Part shown: positions 11,976 to 57,713 of the stretch, piece after piece
How the letters are laid out: the number at the start of each line of letters is the position of its first letter
Numbering within the stretch: position 1 is the first letter of the stretch
Assembly: GCA_963971405.1 (NCBI GenBank)
Contig: OZ020491.1
Location: 19,214,855-19,278,854 of the forward strand
DNA length: 64,000 nucleotides
Direction: 5' to 3'
DNA from: Psococerastis gibbosa
Taxonomy: Eukaryota; Arthropoda; Insecta; Psocodea; Psocidae
The notes under the pieces: model-generated
What the model saw: only the letters and a program-made list of their open reading frames with translations
Told to the model about the DNA's origin: nothing
Databases searched by the model: none
Position numbers and translations under genes: made by a program

Positions 11976-13799
11976 TTCAAGGTGCAAAAAAAAAAAAAAA
12001 CACGAAAAGGAATTACAATGTAAGAAGATTACGCATCTGGTGTGTTGAATGATAAACGATAAACAGCCTGATTAACGTAAGAAGACCTGTTTTGCGGCCT
12101 CTCGCCACGCGATACGTCTGCTTCCTCCACCACGCGGCCGTAACGCTTTTTCGTGACCCAAAATTCCTAATACCCCCGTCTATATAGAAGTTTCACGTCA
12201 CAACTAATTAATGAATTAAAAAAATAAAAACCAACCGGTATGCTGACTGAAATGGTAGTCATAACAAGTCAGGAAACTGACGTTGGTGATTTTACGGCTG
12301 ACAGCAGCCGGTAGGCTATCTTATCTGAATATTAATTAGCCGTGATACAGCGTCACTACGTCAGAATTATCTTTAGTTAAGTCCGAACGGGGTCATCTTA
12401 CTGTGTAACGGACCATTGTCAGATCTCGATGATAAGATTAGCGTCATTTCACACATTCATCGCTTTAACAAGATATACCACATTTCACGTAGTTGTCACG
12501 GGCAGATTGGCTCTGTTTATTGATGAAGTTGTGCAACACATCCGAAAATTAAATGACAACTGACTTGAATTGAGAAATTGCTGCACTATTCAGCGTCCAC
12601 AAGAAGAAAATCGGGTAAGACTTTAGTGTGTTATACAATTTCTGATATTTCTTGACCTGTAGCAGCTCACAGTATAGGCACAGAATACTATAATATATAG
12701 GTATCGATCAAAACACCATTTGAAAATCAATTGGTCTGATGCGACACCACCTATACAGTAGACCTATGTAAGTGCCAAAATTAGCGACCAATCCCACACA
12801 AGTCGAATATTAGATAGTAAGGAAAAACCTAAATTAAATTCATGTAACCCTTGTCGCCAAGTGAAAGTGAGAGTGCTCGCTTCGTGTGTTTACTGTATGT
12901 ATAGAATTATTAATAAATGGCTGTCTAAATTCTTAAGCCACATATGTACATTATGACAATTTTGCGTTGCATGAAGTAGGTAGTTACCGGCTATTCCATT
13001 AAAATTAAAAAGGGTAGGCTTACTGTAGTGTACAGTATTTATCTCAGCGGGGCTTCGAAGAGTTTATTTATGAGCATTTTTAGCAAAACCAAATGAAAAA
13101 TATATAGACAGGTAGTTAGAACAAAATACCTATCACAATTGCCAATAGGTAAGAAAAAAACTGACAGCCTGCTGTGTAGCCCGTCTGTAGACTGATGTTG
13201 GTGTTACCACCGAAACAGCTGCCACTTCTTTAAATCGCTCTTCTATTCTGTTCTTCTGCCGGGAGACCTCAGTCCTTCTGTGTTGACTAGCTTCAGATTA
13301 GGCTCGTTTCCAATCCCAACTCAAGTGGTATTAGGCATTAGGGACACGATCTCTCCAGGATATGAGCAGCATTCGTTTGTACATTTGTATACCCACATTT
13401 CAAATGTACTGATACAGTTCTCCATAGCTTGTGTCAACGTCCATCCCCCCCCCCCCCCCTATACCATATAGAACGATTGGGAACACATAGCATTTCACCA
13501 TTCTCCATCGAAGGTCCAACTGCAGATTCCAGTACCGTACATTATACATAAGACATTTCAAGCTTTTCGACTCACCTCACGCTATGAAAAATATCCAGAT
13601 AAAAGATGTAACAAATACAAATATTTGAGTCCCTGACCAGCCAGAGCCGGATCGACCGTGTCACAATTGCAAACAATTAATTACAAGTAAAAATATAATA
13701 TATTGTAAATATACACCCGAGAGGGTTTTGTACGAGAAAAAAAAGGAGGGACTGTCCAGCTCCTTGAGTCGTACTCATCTAATCTATACAGTGACGTGT
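11976..13799. other. Intergenic, no gene recognised
   Basis: A-run at about 11985-12000 and a long C-run at 13446-13460. One GC-richer patch (about 12085-12140) shows no ORF of interest. No clear gene. Confidence 0.5.
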
Positions 13800-13975
13800 C
13801 ATAAGTCTGCTCTTTATATATGCTCTAAAACAAGCTGCATCTAACTGTCTTACTTCTAATGGTAGCTTATTATACAGCCGGTGTGTAAGTATCGGATAGG
13901 AATCCCTCGACTTGTTCAGACGACACCTAGGCATATCAAACCCTACCGCCGATCGTGTATTGAGTGCACTATACT
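13800..13975 (-). mobile_element. Non-LTR retrotransposon relic: RT C-terminal tail
   Basis: The minus strand reads NTRSAVGFDMPRC, then LTHRLYNKLPLEVRQL, then FRAYIKSRL. This Y/WN-LP-E-R-L...F...K-L pattern is the conserved far C-terminus of many LINE reverse transcriptases. No tail or TSD identified. Confidence 0.5.
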
Positions 13976-14097
13976 CCGAGCTGGCAGTCCAGAATCATAA
14001 GTCATGAGACTATTAAAGATATACTGGCCATTCACAACCTTAAGTGTACGTAGACGCAGCTTAATTATAAGACCAATCTACCTATCGTCTGTTTCAG

Positions 14098-14306
14098 CCC
14101 TCGCCAATGCCGATAGAAATGACGATGGGAAGGAATCTGCCCATCATGCAATCGAACATCACGAAAGCGTTTGATTCGGGCTGTACTACTATGTATGCGT
14201 CACAACCTCTCAAGAAAAGGGCGTATGCGTATGCAATGAATGATTCAGCAGTGGACAATAGACAGCCACCCCCAACTGCATCCCAAGACCGGAAAGAAAG
14301 CAGATA
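14098..14306 (+). CDS. Orphan exon-like ORF (possible terminal exon)
   Basis: A pyrimidine-rich CGTCTGTTTCAG acceptor is followed in phase 0 by 68 codons ending in TAG (14304-14306). A polyadenylation signal (AATAAA) follows at 14315. GC is clearly higher than in the flanks. The peptide starts PSPMPIEMTMGRN and ends in a polar QPPPTASQDRKESR. Phase 0 matches every MYND-gene exon, so it could be an alternative last exon of that gene. In phase 1 the same acceptor gives a 25-residue tail that would follow a GTTAGA donor in MYND exon 5. It could also be a chance ORF. No recognised domain. Confidence 0.35.
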
Positions 14307-14314
14307 GACTCAGA

Positions 14315-14320
14315 AATAAA
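14315..14320 (+). terminator. AATAAA polyadenylation signal candidate
   Basis: AATAAA starting 9 nt after the stop of the orphan ORF; a second AATAAATAAA lies near 14434. Confidence 0.35.
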
Positions 14321-14512
14321 GGCTGAATCATGTATGACCAACAAAACTACGGAATAACGCTTATTTTAACATTAATGTCTTCACGGGAGCTTTGTGGCTG
14401 GGGGTTAACCAGGGTCCGAAGTAATAAGAGAGGAATAAATAAAGCCTTATAAGTGTACAAAATAAAATTCCACGGGAATTATCAACGTAGAGGTATAATT
14501 TTTTACATTTCT

Positions 14513-14704
14513 AAGGCGGCTATTCCACTTGTCAATTTTCCCGTCAAATATGATTAAAAATAGTCTGCTACCATATTATAACATAATTTATAATAGATCA
14601 GTTAAGTATCTACATAATAGTCTCCTTAAATTAAGTTATAATATGGTAGCAGACTCTTTTTAATCACATTTGACGGGAAAATTGACAAGTGGAATAGCCG
14701 CCTA
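14513..14704. mobile_element. Variable-arm palindrome, copy 4
   Basis: Tips AAGGCGGCTATTCCAC and GTGGAATAGCCGCC. The arm is TTGTCAATTTTCCCGTCAAA and onward, unlike the other intact copies. The inner box is reduced to AGTCTGCTACCATATTATAA, and the loop contains TTAAGTATCTACATAATAG. Confidence 0.85.
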
Positions 14705-15696
14705 AAGAGAAGAAATTGAATGTTCCTTTATATAGTATTTGATAGATAGTGTGTGGGCCTTTTGGCTACAGTTTTGGAACTTGATTTATGTAAAACCGGA
14801 TAACTGTTGCCATCGGTGGTAGTGACGGCGAAATACTAACATATCGAAATGCAGAGGAACATTTATATTCACCTACGATATTTTCTGTGAAATTTGACTC
14901 AGTGAAAGAAGATTATGGGGCGTCCGGTTGAGTTACTTAAGCTATAGTATTTGCACAAGGATACTTGACGTCGCTGTCCAGGCAAAAAAGTCAATGTCGA
15001 GAAACCCTTACCTGTCAGGTGACGAAAAAGGCAAAGGTAAACAATTTTTTTGGTATAGGTACTACTTATTTCTAATAAAGTTTATTCCTTGCAACAAAAA
15101 AAAAATCAACACAGAATCATTTGCATCAAGAGCGCCTTGAAAAGAGCGATATCAAAAACAGAAAATCGATTTTTCGCGTCATTCGCTCTTTTGCCAAAAC
15201 AGTGACGTTGTTCGGAAGCAAACTATTTCAATAACAATGTTTATATTTCAACAAATTTCATTAACCATGCACCACAATAGTCAACAATAATTAAATGTAT
15301 ATAATATACTGTAGTTATATAAGAATAAAGCTATTTCACTAACTCAAAGTCCAGTCCAGCCCAAGTTCACCATGAGAAGGAATGATTAGGTACATTATAA
15401 TAACGATATTAGTATATGAAAAGGAGAGTCAATGAAGATTTTATCAGCTTGAGGCACGCTACAGGATATCTATTGGTCAATCAAGAGTCTATTTTCATGT
15501 ATTATGTTACGAGCACAAGAAAAAATAGCGTGACTAAAAAACGCAAAAAATAAATAAATAAAGTCAAAAGTGGCAATATTTAACTGACATTCAAGTCAAA
15601 GAGATGTCCATGCGTCCTGTGACCTCTTTTATCCATATTTTTTTGAAATATATATATTAAGTCTTAATGTACTAAAACCATAAATAATGCAACTAA
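14705..15696. other. Region downstream of GstT, no gene recognised
   Basis: AT-rich DNA without a convincing ORF or repeat. Confidence 0.5.
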
Positions 15697-15702
15697 TTTA
15701 TT
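15697..15702 (-). terminator. Likely GstT polyadenylation signal
   Basis: AATAAA on the minus strand, about 250 nt past the GstT stop. Confidence 0.5.
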
Positions 15703-15951
15703 GCAAAAACAGGAAGACAGCTTACTTAATAAACTGTACACATAGTAAATACAAAGTATTAAAATACACTCGTCAATTATACAGTACAATTGATTTAAAA
15801 ACGGCTCAAGTTTGGAACACTGCTTTAACTGAATGCCTATATGGGGCATTCGCAATCACAATTAATTTGTTACAACGCGAAGTCGACAAAACTTTTTGTA
15901 AAGAGAAAAATGGTAAATACCCGTATCGTGTGAACAAACTCAATGAAACGT

Positions 15952-16115
15952 TCAAAGCTTTGAAATGTCAGAGGGGGGTTTACCGCCGTACTTCTTAATA
16001 ACGAGCTCCATAACTTTACCGACATCACTGTAGTGGGGCTCCAAGTCCTTCCTAACGCGGCTCATCCACTGCGAAAGTTTGGGACGGCCAGCGCCAGGCT
16101 CGTAACCCGCCATCC
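15952..16115 (-). CDS. GstT: GstT exon 4 (C-terminal)
   Basis: Opens after ATTTTCCAG; completes an Arg codon with exon 3 to give QPRMAGYEPG, the usual theta-class junction, and ends in TGA. Confidence 0.93.
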
Positions 16116-18882
16116 CTGGAAAATTGGAGATTAATCATACATTAAGAATGAAGATGCCATAATAGGTTTGAAGTTTGATGATATGACAGACGGCAGTACA
16201 TATTATGTCCAAGGAAGATCCTTGAATATTCTTGTAAGGGAAGGCAGAAAATAAACTGTCTGTAAACTATATATTGTACTTGTCATTTTGCCAATCTTCC
16301 GGAAACAGCCCTTCTTATCGTTAATCTTAACTTGCAGTCCAACCAATCTGAAAACACTTTGCGTCCAATATATCATACTGCTATGTTCGATGGCTTCAAT
16401 GACCATGTACTTGATAGATAATATTGCCAGTTACCTATAAGACTTGCCACACTTGCCGGTCTGATGGGATTTGGCGATTGTGGAAGGTAATTGAGTTGCT
16501 CCACTGTGGCCGAATACCCGAACCATATAACGAAGTAAAGAAATGAATAAGGACGCATTTGAGCATACTTTAACTAGGAAAGTGCAACCAAACAAAGAAA
16601 CGAGAATCCCCTCTGAGCAATAATACTATGGTACCAAATAATAATAAAAACAAGCGTAACTTATTAGTATAAATACTCTGTAGGGCAATAAGGCTTAAGT
16701 GAATATGGTACGTTACTCACGTATCCAAATAATAATATAAAAAAAAAAATACATTCTACTTTGCGATCTTTTAAACGGATCACAAAAATTCGACCAGACT
16801 CAGTAATGTGACGCTTCTTCATCAATTTAATGTAAAAAAGACTAAAATTGCTTACTTGGCTGATCAATTTCACAAAGCCCGAAGATGTCAGCGACTGTGA
16901 TTTTATCTCCTGTCAAGTAATCTGTCTTCTCCAGCCATTTTCCTTCAATGATATCCAAACTCTCTTCCATTTTCTGGAACCACATGTCTAAATGGGACTG
17001 CTTTGGCTCTTCGCCAAACAACAATGGGCGGATAAACTGGAACGTTAAAAAAATGCAGCATTGTTAGTTAGATAAGATAGAGGAATCAGTTATTTCAATG
17101 TTCACATTGCTACGTTGACAAATTGCATGCCTTTGAGGTATCGCGTCGCCGGAAGGATGAGCAATGTTAAAAAAACTATTTGTCTCTTGCGTATATTCCT
17201 TTATAACATTTCATTCCACCACATTTCCAGAAAGCTTTGGAAGATTTGCAGTGTGATTACTAATTTTAATTGAAGTATACAATTGTGGAAAAAATTGAGA
17301 AACCAATTTAGACGAGTTGGCAACAAAGTTGTAAAATAGAATAGATGGCGCCAAACCATAAGCTAAGTGAAGAACCAGTAAAATCCAAGGGCCGTGGATG
17401 GGATGGGCCGTGGTCGATATGAAAATGAACTCCCAAGCGTTTCGTCAACATCTTCAGTGGCACTGCGTAGACACTCGCTACGGAGCCACCCAGGTACAAC
17501 CTTCGAAGTCTACGCAGCACCACTGAAGATGTCAACCGCAGATGTTGACGAAACGGTTGGAAGTTCACATCGGCCCATCAGCCCGGCTTCTACTGGTTCT
17601 TCATATGACTCCGGCCGTGAAAGCCCTTGCAGTACATCATAAGCTATGCATTGCTGATAGCGGTGCAACGAAAGGGAAATGCGGGGAGATGGCAAGGGTT
17701 TGTCGGGTTCCAACATAAAAAATTTACAATCCAGCAGGCAGGGTATGACAATTGAGCGGCGCGAAAAGTTTCTGCGCACTTGATCTGACAATCATATTTT
17801 TTTTAATAATTATGACTAATTAGCTTATGAGGAGAACCTCCGAGTAAAAAATTTCAGTCACCCCTTTTTGCCGCTTATTGTTTACGCTACGGATGGGTAT
17901 CGCAACCGCCTGGTTTGAATACAGGAAGCTGTACTTATCAAAAAATAGAAGGGCGTCTGGTCACTCAGCAATTCTTCAAAGTACTGTAAAAAGTTTAAAA
18001 TTTCCGGAAAGTTACCTTTGTTTGAAAGTACATAGAGAGAGGAAGTCGAAGTCCAATATGCTGCCATTCTAGAAATTCGTCAACTTTTGCTTGTTTTGTG
18101 TAGTCCTTAGGGTACCAGTGGTCATTAATGGGATATTTGGCTGCAAGATACCGTAAAATAGCAACGCTTTCAACCACGTTTAGCCCATTGTCGACTATTG
18201 CAGGTAGTTTACTGAACCTATTGACACCGGCTTTGAATTCGGGCGACAAGTGTTCTCCTAGAATCAATAGAATTAAGGACATACATGACTCTTTCCGTAA
18301 TTTCCGTAATCTCTTTCCGTAATCCGTAAATTAAAAAATTAAATTTTTTATGCTATAGCAAAATGGCAAGACGTAATAAAATTGGAGAATAGTGTGCTCC
18401 CAAACACCAGAGAATGATAAGGAGTGGGAAAGAGCTATTTTACCGTATTTATAAACTATATATCTCTCTTAACCCCCCAGTCCTTACATGACAAGGATTG
18501 TTAGTGCTGAACAATGATTATCAATCAATAAATTTAGGTTCATTTATATAGTCAGAGAATATAATAGTTCACTAACAAGATGAGTAGGTACGTGATCAGC
18601 AGAGGCTTGAAGCTACACAGCACACAATCTACATTCTACAGTACATGATAACACAACAGACTGATGTTCTTCAAGCACAATGACATCATGAACTCTATAA
18701 CCTATTATAGTATCAATAAAAAATGAGGATACAAAGTCCAGCATTGCATACATAACTACCTTCTTACCTTTCTTAATCTGGACTAGCTTTTGCTCATGTG
18801 GAATCTTATTCGCTCTCAAGAACAATAATAGAGCTCTTGACGGCTGGGACATTAAATCCACGTACACTTTTAAGGCACTCAT
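15952..18882 (-). CDS. GstT: Glutathione S-transferase, theta class
   Basis: Complete four-exon gene: 18882-18768, 18257-18016, 17036-16856, 16115-15952; 233 codons plus TGA. All junctions are GT-AG and keep frame (phases 1, 0, 1). It conjugates glutathione to electrophiles in the cytosol. The N-terminal thioredoxin-like domain carries the theta-class serine (Ser12 in VDLMSQPSRAL), the LPAI cis-proline loop and the ESVAILRYLA glutathione-binding motif. The all-helical C-terminal domain includes YLTGDKITVADI and the GRPKLSQWMSRV motif near the end. The length fits the family (about 228-240 aa). Introns carry foldback repeats. Transcribed away from Prp8. Confidence 0.95.
16856..17036 (-). CDS. 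GstT: GstT exon 3
   Basis: Encodes FIRPLLFGEEP to IDQP with the TGDKITVADI helix of the C-terminal domain. Acceptor GTTCCAG, donor GTAAGC. Confidence 0.93.
17368..17604. mobile_element. Hairpin repeat family G, copy 1 (GstT intron 2)
   Basis: Inverted ends GAAGAACCAGTA / TACTGGTTCTTC; CAACATCTTCAGTGG is repeated inverted and GGGCCGTGGTCGA lies inside. The same element recurs at 56188-56372. No ORF. Confidence 0.75.
18016..18257 (-). CDS. GstT: GstT exon 2
   Basis: Covers the second half of the thioredoxin-like domain (KLPAIVD, ESVAILRYLAAKY) and the linker into helix 4. Acceptor GATTCTAG, donor GTAACT. Confidence 0.94.
18768..18882 (-). CDS. GstT: GstT exon 1 with start codon
   Basis: ATG at 18882, then VDLMSQPSR with the catalytic-class serine. 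Reading on through the donor GTAAGA gives only a short non-homologous tail. Confidence 0.94.
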
Positions 18883-20033
18883 GTTTTAATTGTTACCAAG
18901 CTTTTATAACTTATTTCAGGCAAAATGCACAAAAAAAGAAAAAAGTAACAAAAACAGAACTGCAAAGATTTTGTTTGTTTTGTGTGCAACAGTTTGAACT
19001 TTGAAACTTTGAATTTTATTTGACCTTGAAGACTGTTGTTAAGCGCAAAACCACCTTGGGCATAGCAATTTAGCAAAGTCAGCAATGTTGCCAGCTTTCC
19101 TGACGCCACCACGCCATTTTGAATTTGAAATTTTGAATGTTGATTTGCAGTGCCGATTTGAAAACGATGGGTATACGAATTATTGAATTTAATAATTATT
19201 TTATGATTGTGCAGTAGAATTCAATGTCGGATTAGTCGTAAAAGGTAAATGGTTTTATCTAAAATGAAGAAATATTTCCAATTTATGTTTTTCTCCATTT
19301 TATGAACAAATGTATTTCATAACCTCCACATCCATGGCCTGGCTAACCTGGCTGTAATAATAAATTACAATTATTTTTAGCATATTTTGTTTATATTTCA
19401 GTGTCACTTTTGTATGAAATCCAAATTTAGCCACAAACCTATATGGTATATTCAACCTAATAAAATTCCAAGTTAGCTTGACCTACCTTAGTAGTAGGAT
19501 CTTGGAGTGGGGAGCTAGGCCACAATTTCTGCACATAGGTCCCCATTTTTTCTAGTAAAAATCTATTGCTTCTGCGAATCATTAAATGGCTGCAAGTTGG
19601 GCTACTGGAGCCCATTCGCCATAAGCAGCTGTGCACCATTGATACTCAAGTTAATGGCGCCAGATCATAATGAACTTAGGAAGAATGTGCCATCCACTTG
19701 TTATTTTTTTAATTAGAAAAATATTTCACCTTCAAACTTAATACATGAGGAGGCTATTTACAAACATGGCTAACTCCAAGTTGTGGAATTTTTCAGGAGA
19801 GTGGATTTTCTGTTGAAAATTGCATTAAGTTTATAGCTAACCCTAGACTTCTCAGCGCTTCTGTGCGCAATCTGGCTGCTTTTGTCACTTTATTTTACAA
19901 CGTGCAGGTGGACATTAAAATTTTCTGCAAGGTTGGATCAAAACCCCATTTTGTGAAAAAATGGAGTTGGCCACGTTTGCAACCAAGCTCCTCACATATA
20001 CTATGTCTATGACCTATGTCTAAATTTTTTCAG
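18883..20033. promoter_or_regulatory. Shared upstream region of divergent GstT and Prp8
   Basis: Only about 1.17 kb separates the two start codons, so both promoters must lie here or, for Prp8, include an upstream 5'UTR exon joined at the CAG ending at 20033. I see no clear TATA or initiator. The last third is a TIR element (19758-19982). Confidence 0.45.
19758..19982. mobile_element. Short TIR element, family B copy 1
   Basis: Begins TTACAAACATGGCTAACTCC and ends in the near-complement TGGAGTTGGCCACGTTTGCAA; 225 bp, non-coding. By eye about 95% identical to 47332-47546. It ends about 50 nt before the putative 5'UTR acceptor of Prp8. Confidence 0.8.
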
Positions 20034-20055
20034 ATCGTAGTCTGGCGTAATAATC
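20034..20055 (+). promoter_or_regulatory. Prp8: Prp8 5'UTR part of first coding exon
   Basis: AAATTTTTTCAG at 20022-20033 looks like a 3' splice site 22 nt before the ATG, implying a non-coding upstream exon that I cannot locate. Confidence 0.5.
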
Positions 20056-55965
<35,910 letters not shown>

Positions 55966-55997
55966 TTTAGTGAGTTTCAATTCACGAATATTGCGGA

Positions 55998-56656
55998 ATT
56001 AAAATTTTTTTGGTTAATATTGACAGGTTTTTATCCAAAAGTTATATGGTTTAACAAGGCCACTCCACCCTGTGTAGGTAAAACTAATTGACGGATACTT
56101 CAGACTTTTGTTATGCATTGGAATATGATAAAACAGATTACCTTTTCCAACATACCACTGGGGATGTGACCCTAAATTGGTTCGATTGAAGAACCAGTAG
56201 AATCCGGACTGATGGGCCGTGGTCGAATTGAAAGTGAACTTACAAACGTTTCGTCAACATCTGCGGTCGACATCTTCAGTGGCGCTGCGTAGACTTCGAA
56301 GGTTGTACCTCGGTGGCTCCGTCGTCTTTCAATTCGACCACGGCCCATCAGCCCGGATTCTACTGGTTCTTCATTTGACTCCGGCCGTGAAAGCCTTTGC
56401 AGTTACACTAAATTGGTTTAGTTGAAAAAAGCCAATGGTAATTTGCCCTGACATAATTTTCTACCGTTTATTGAATCTTCAGGTTGCTTTAACAGCATAG
56501 TGAGTTAAACAGGCTTTCGTTTGCCTGTCTATTCTAATTTTCCATTTAAAATCGCCATACACCTCGGTTAATCTTACAATTTTGGGATAGTGAATACCCT
56601 TAGTGAGTGTTTACTTTGTATACTTGGTTTCCTTTTAACTATTTCAATATAATAAA
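55998..56656 (+). terminator. Prp8: Prp8 3'UTR and candidate poly(A) signals
   Basis: ATTAAA at 55998-56003 (33 nt after the stop) and a canonical AATAAA at 56651-56656. The hairpin repeat at 56188 lies between them, so use of the distal site would put it in the 3'UTR. Confidence 0.4.
56188..56372. mobile_element. Hairpin repeat family G, copy 2
   Basis: GAAGAACCAGTAGAATCCGG ... CCGGATTCTACTGGTTCTTC with TGATGGGCCGTGGTCGAAT in the arms. Confidence 0.78.
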
Positions 56657-56679
56657 TATGTACTTTTTGCTCTATTGCT

Positions 56680-56802
56680 AAGCTGGGCTATATAACCCTC
56701 TCTTACACTCAACTAGGAAGGAACTGCTTTACTTGGCCAGAAAGTGTGGGACTCGAATCGACAACCTTTCGGGTGGAAGTTCGTACCACTCTCTACATGC
56801 AC
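56680..56802 (-). mobile_element. SINE family B, minus strand
   Basis: On the minus strand CATGTAGAGAGTGGTACG, GATTCGAGTCCCACAC and TTCTGGCCAAGTAAAGCAG match 43658-43790. Confidence 0.7.
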
Positions 56803-56859
56803 ACAACTCCTTCACTTCTATGGATACATTCCCTGCACAGTACCCCAACTAATTGGAAT

Positions 56860-57160
56860 GAATTCATTCTTCTTCATTTAATGCCTCTAATATCGAAGAT
56901 TGGCGACCATCATGGCAATTTGGGCCGTGGAGGCTGCTGCTCTGAAAAGAAAAGTCGTGCTCTTGGCAAACCACTGCCTCAGGTTTTTCAACCATGATGT
57001 TCTTTCTTCTGGGAACCCTCTGTCCTTCTATCTTCCCTTGGATTATTACATGCAGAAGGCGATGCTATTCGTTCATCACAAGCATGTTACCGTTTCTTAA
57101 CCGCCAGCAGCAACTCCGCTTTTGTATCCATTCGCGTCAGAACTTCAGCATTAGAATGGA
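56860..57160 (-). mobile_element. LINE relic: RT C-terminal domain, same family as 31385-31715
   Basis: Minus strand shows IIQGKIEGQ, WLKNLRQWF and FRAAASTAQIAMMVANLR with frameshifts. Confidence 0.72.
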
Positions 57161-57506
57161 TTCATATTCCCTACCGGCTACTTATGATTGAAATACAAAT
57201 GTAGACTCGTGTTGCTAGATCTGGATTGTCGTTCAATGTATTCCCATGTTTTTTTTGGATTGCACTGTTGGGCCAGACTGGCCGTGAAAGGGGCTTATAA
57301 TTAGTCAGTTTTGTATTAAAAAAATATACTAAGATATAATTATTATTGTTTAGGTAAATGGGCGTAAAATTGGAATGATGGACATAACTCTATAGAAGTG
57401 TTCTCCTCGCAAGGAACTTCTTGTCTTCACGTAAAACACATGTAGCGTCGGTGCCCGTGCCAGAAGAAGGCTCTGCTTCACCTAGAAGGACCGTTGTCGG
57501 CACCGA

Positions 57507-57713
57507 TCAGGACTTCAATTCAATAGCGGCGTGGTGTATAGTGGTGCCGTTGGGCTGTTTCTCCGATGGTAAGTCTCCTTGTTGACTGTCGTCATTCAAT
57601 GGGTTGTCCCAGGGCTGGCGCTGCCCGGACGCGAATATCAGGTAGAAGGCTCCACAGGCTATGTATATTGCCGCCGCAATGAAGAAAACTATCCGCCACG
57701 CTGCCTGTGTTGG
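57507..57713 (-). CDS. SLC17-like, last coding exon
   Basis: PTQAAWRIVFFIAAAIYIAC (last TM) then a hydrophilic tail ending in ELKS and TGA; acceptor TATTTACAG. Confidence 0.92.
   Translation of the reverse strand, partial: PTQAAWRIVFFIAAAIYIACGAFYLIFASGQRQPWDNPLNDDSQQGDLPSEKQPNGTTIHHAAIELKS

Noticed and set aside
15687-15998. 103-codon plus-strand ORF
   Set aside because: AT-rich and antisense to the GstT 3'UTR and last exon.
19457-19639. 60-codon minus-strand ORF between GstT and Prp8
   Set aside because: Somewhat balanced composition and a GTAGGT after it, but no acceptor, partner exon or motif; not enough to call an exon.
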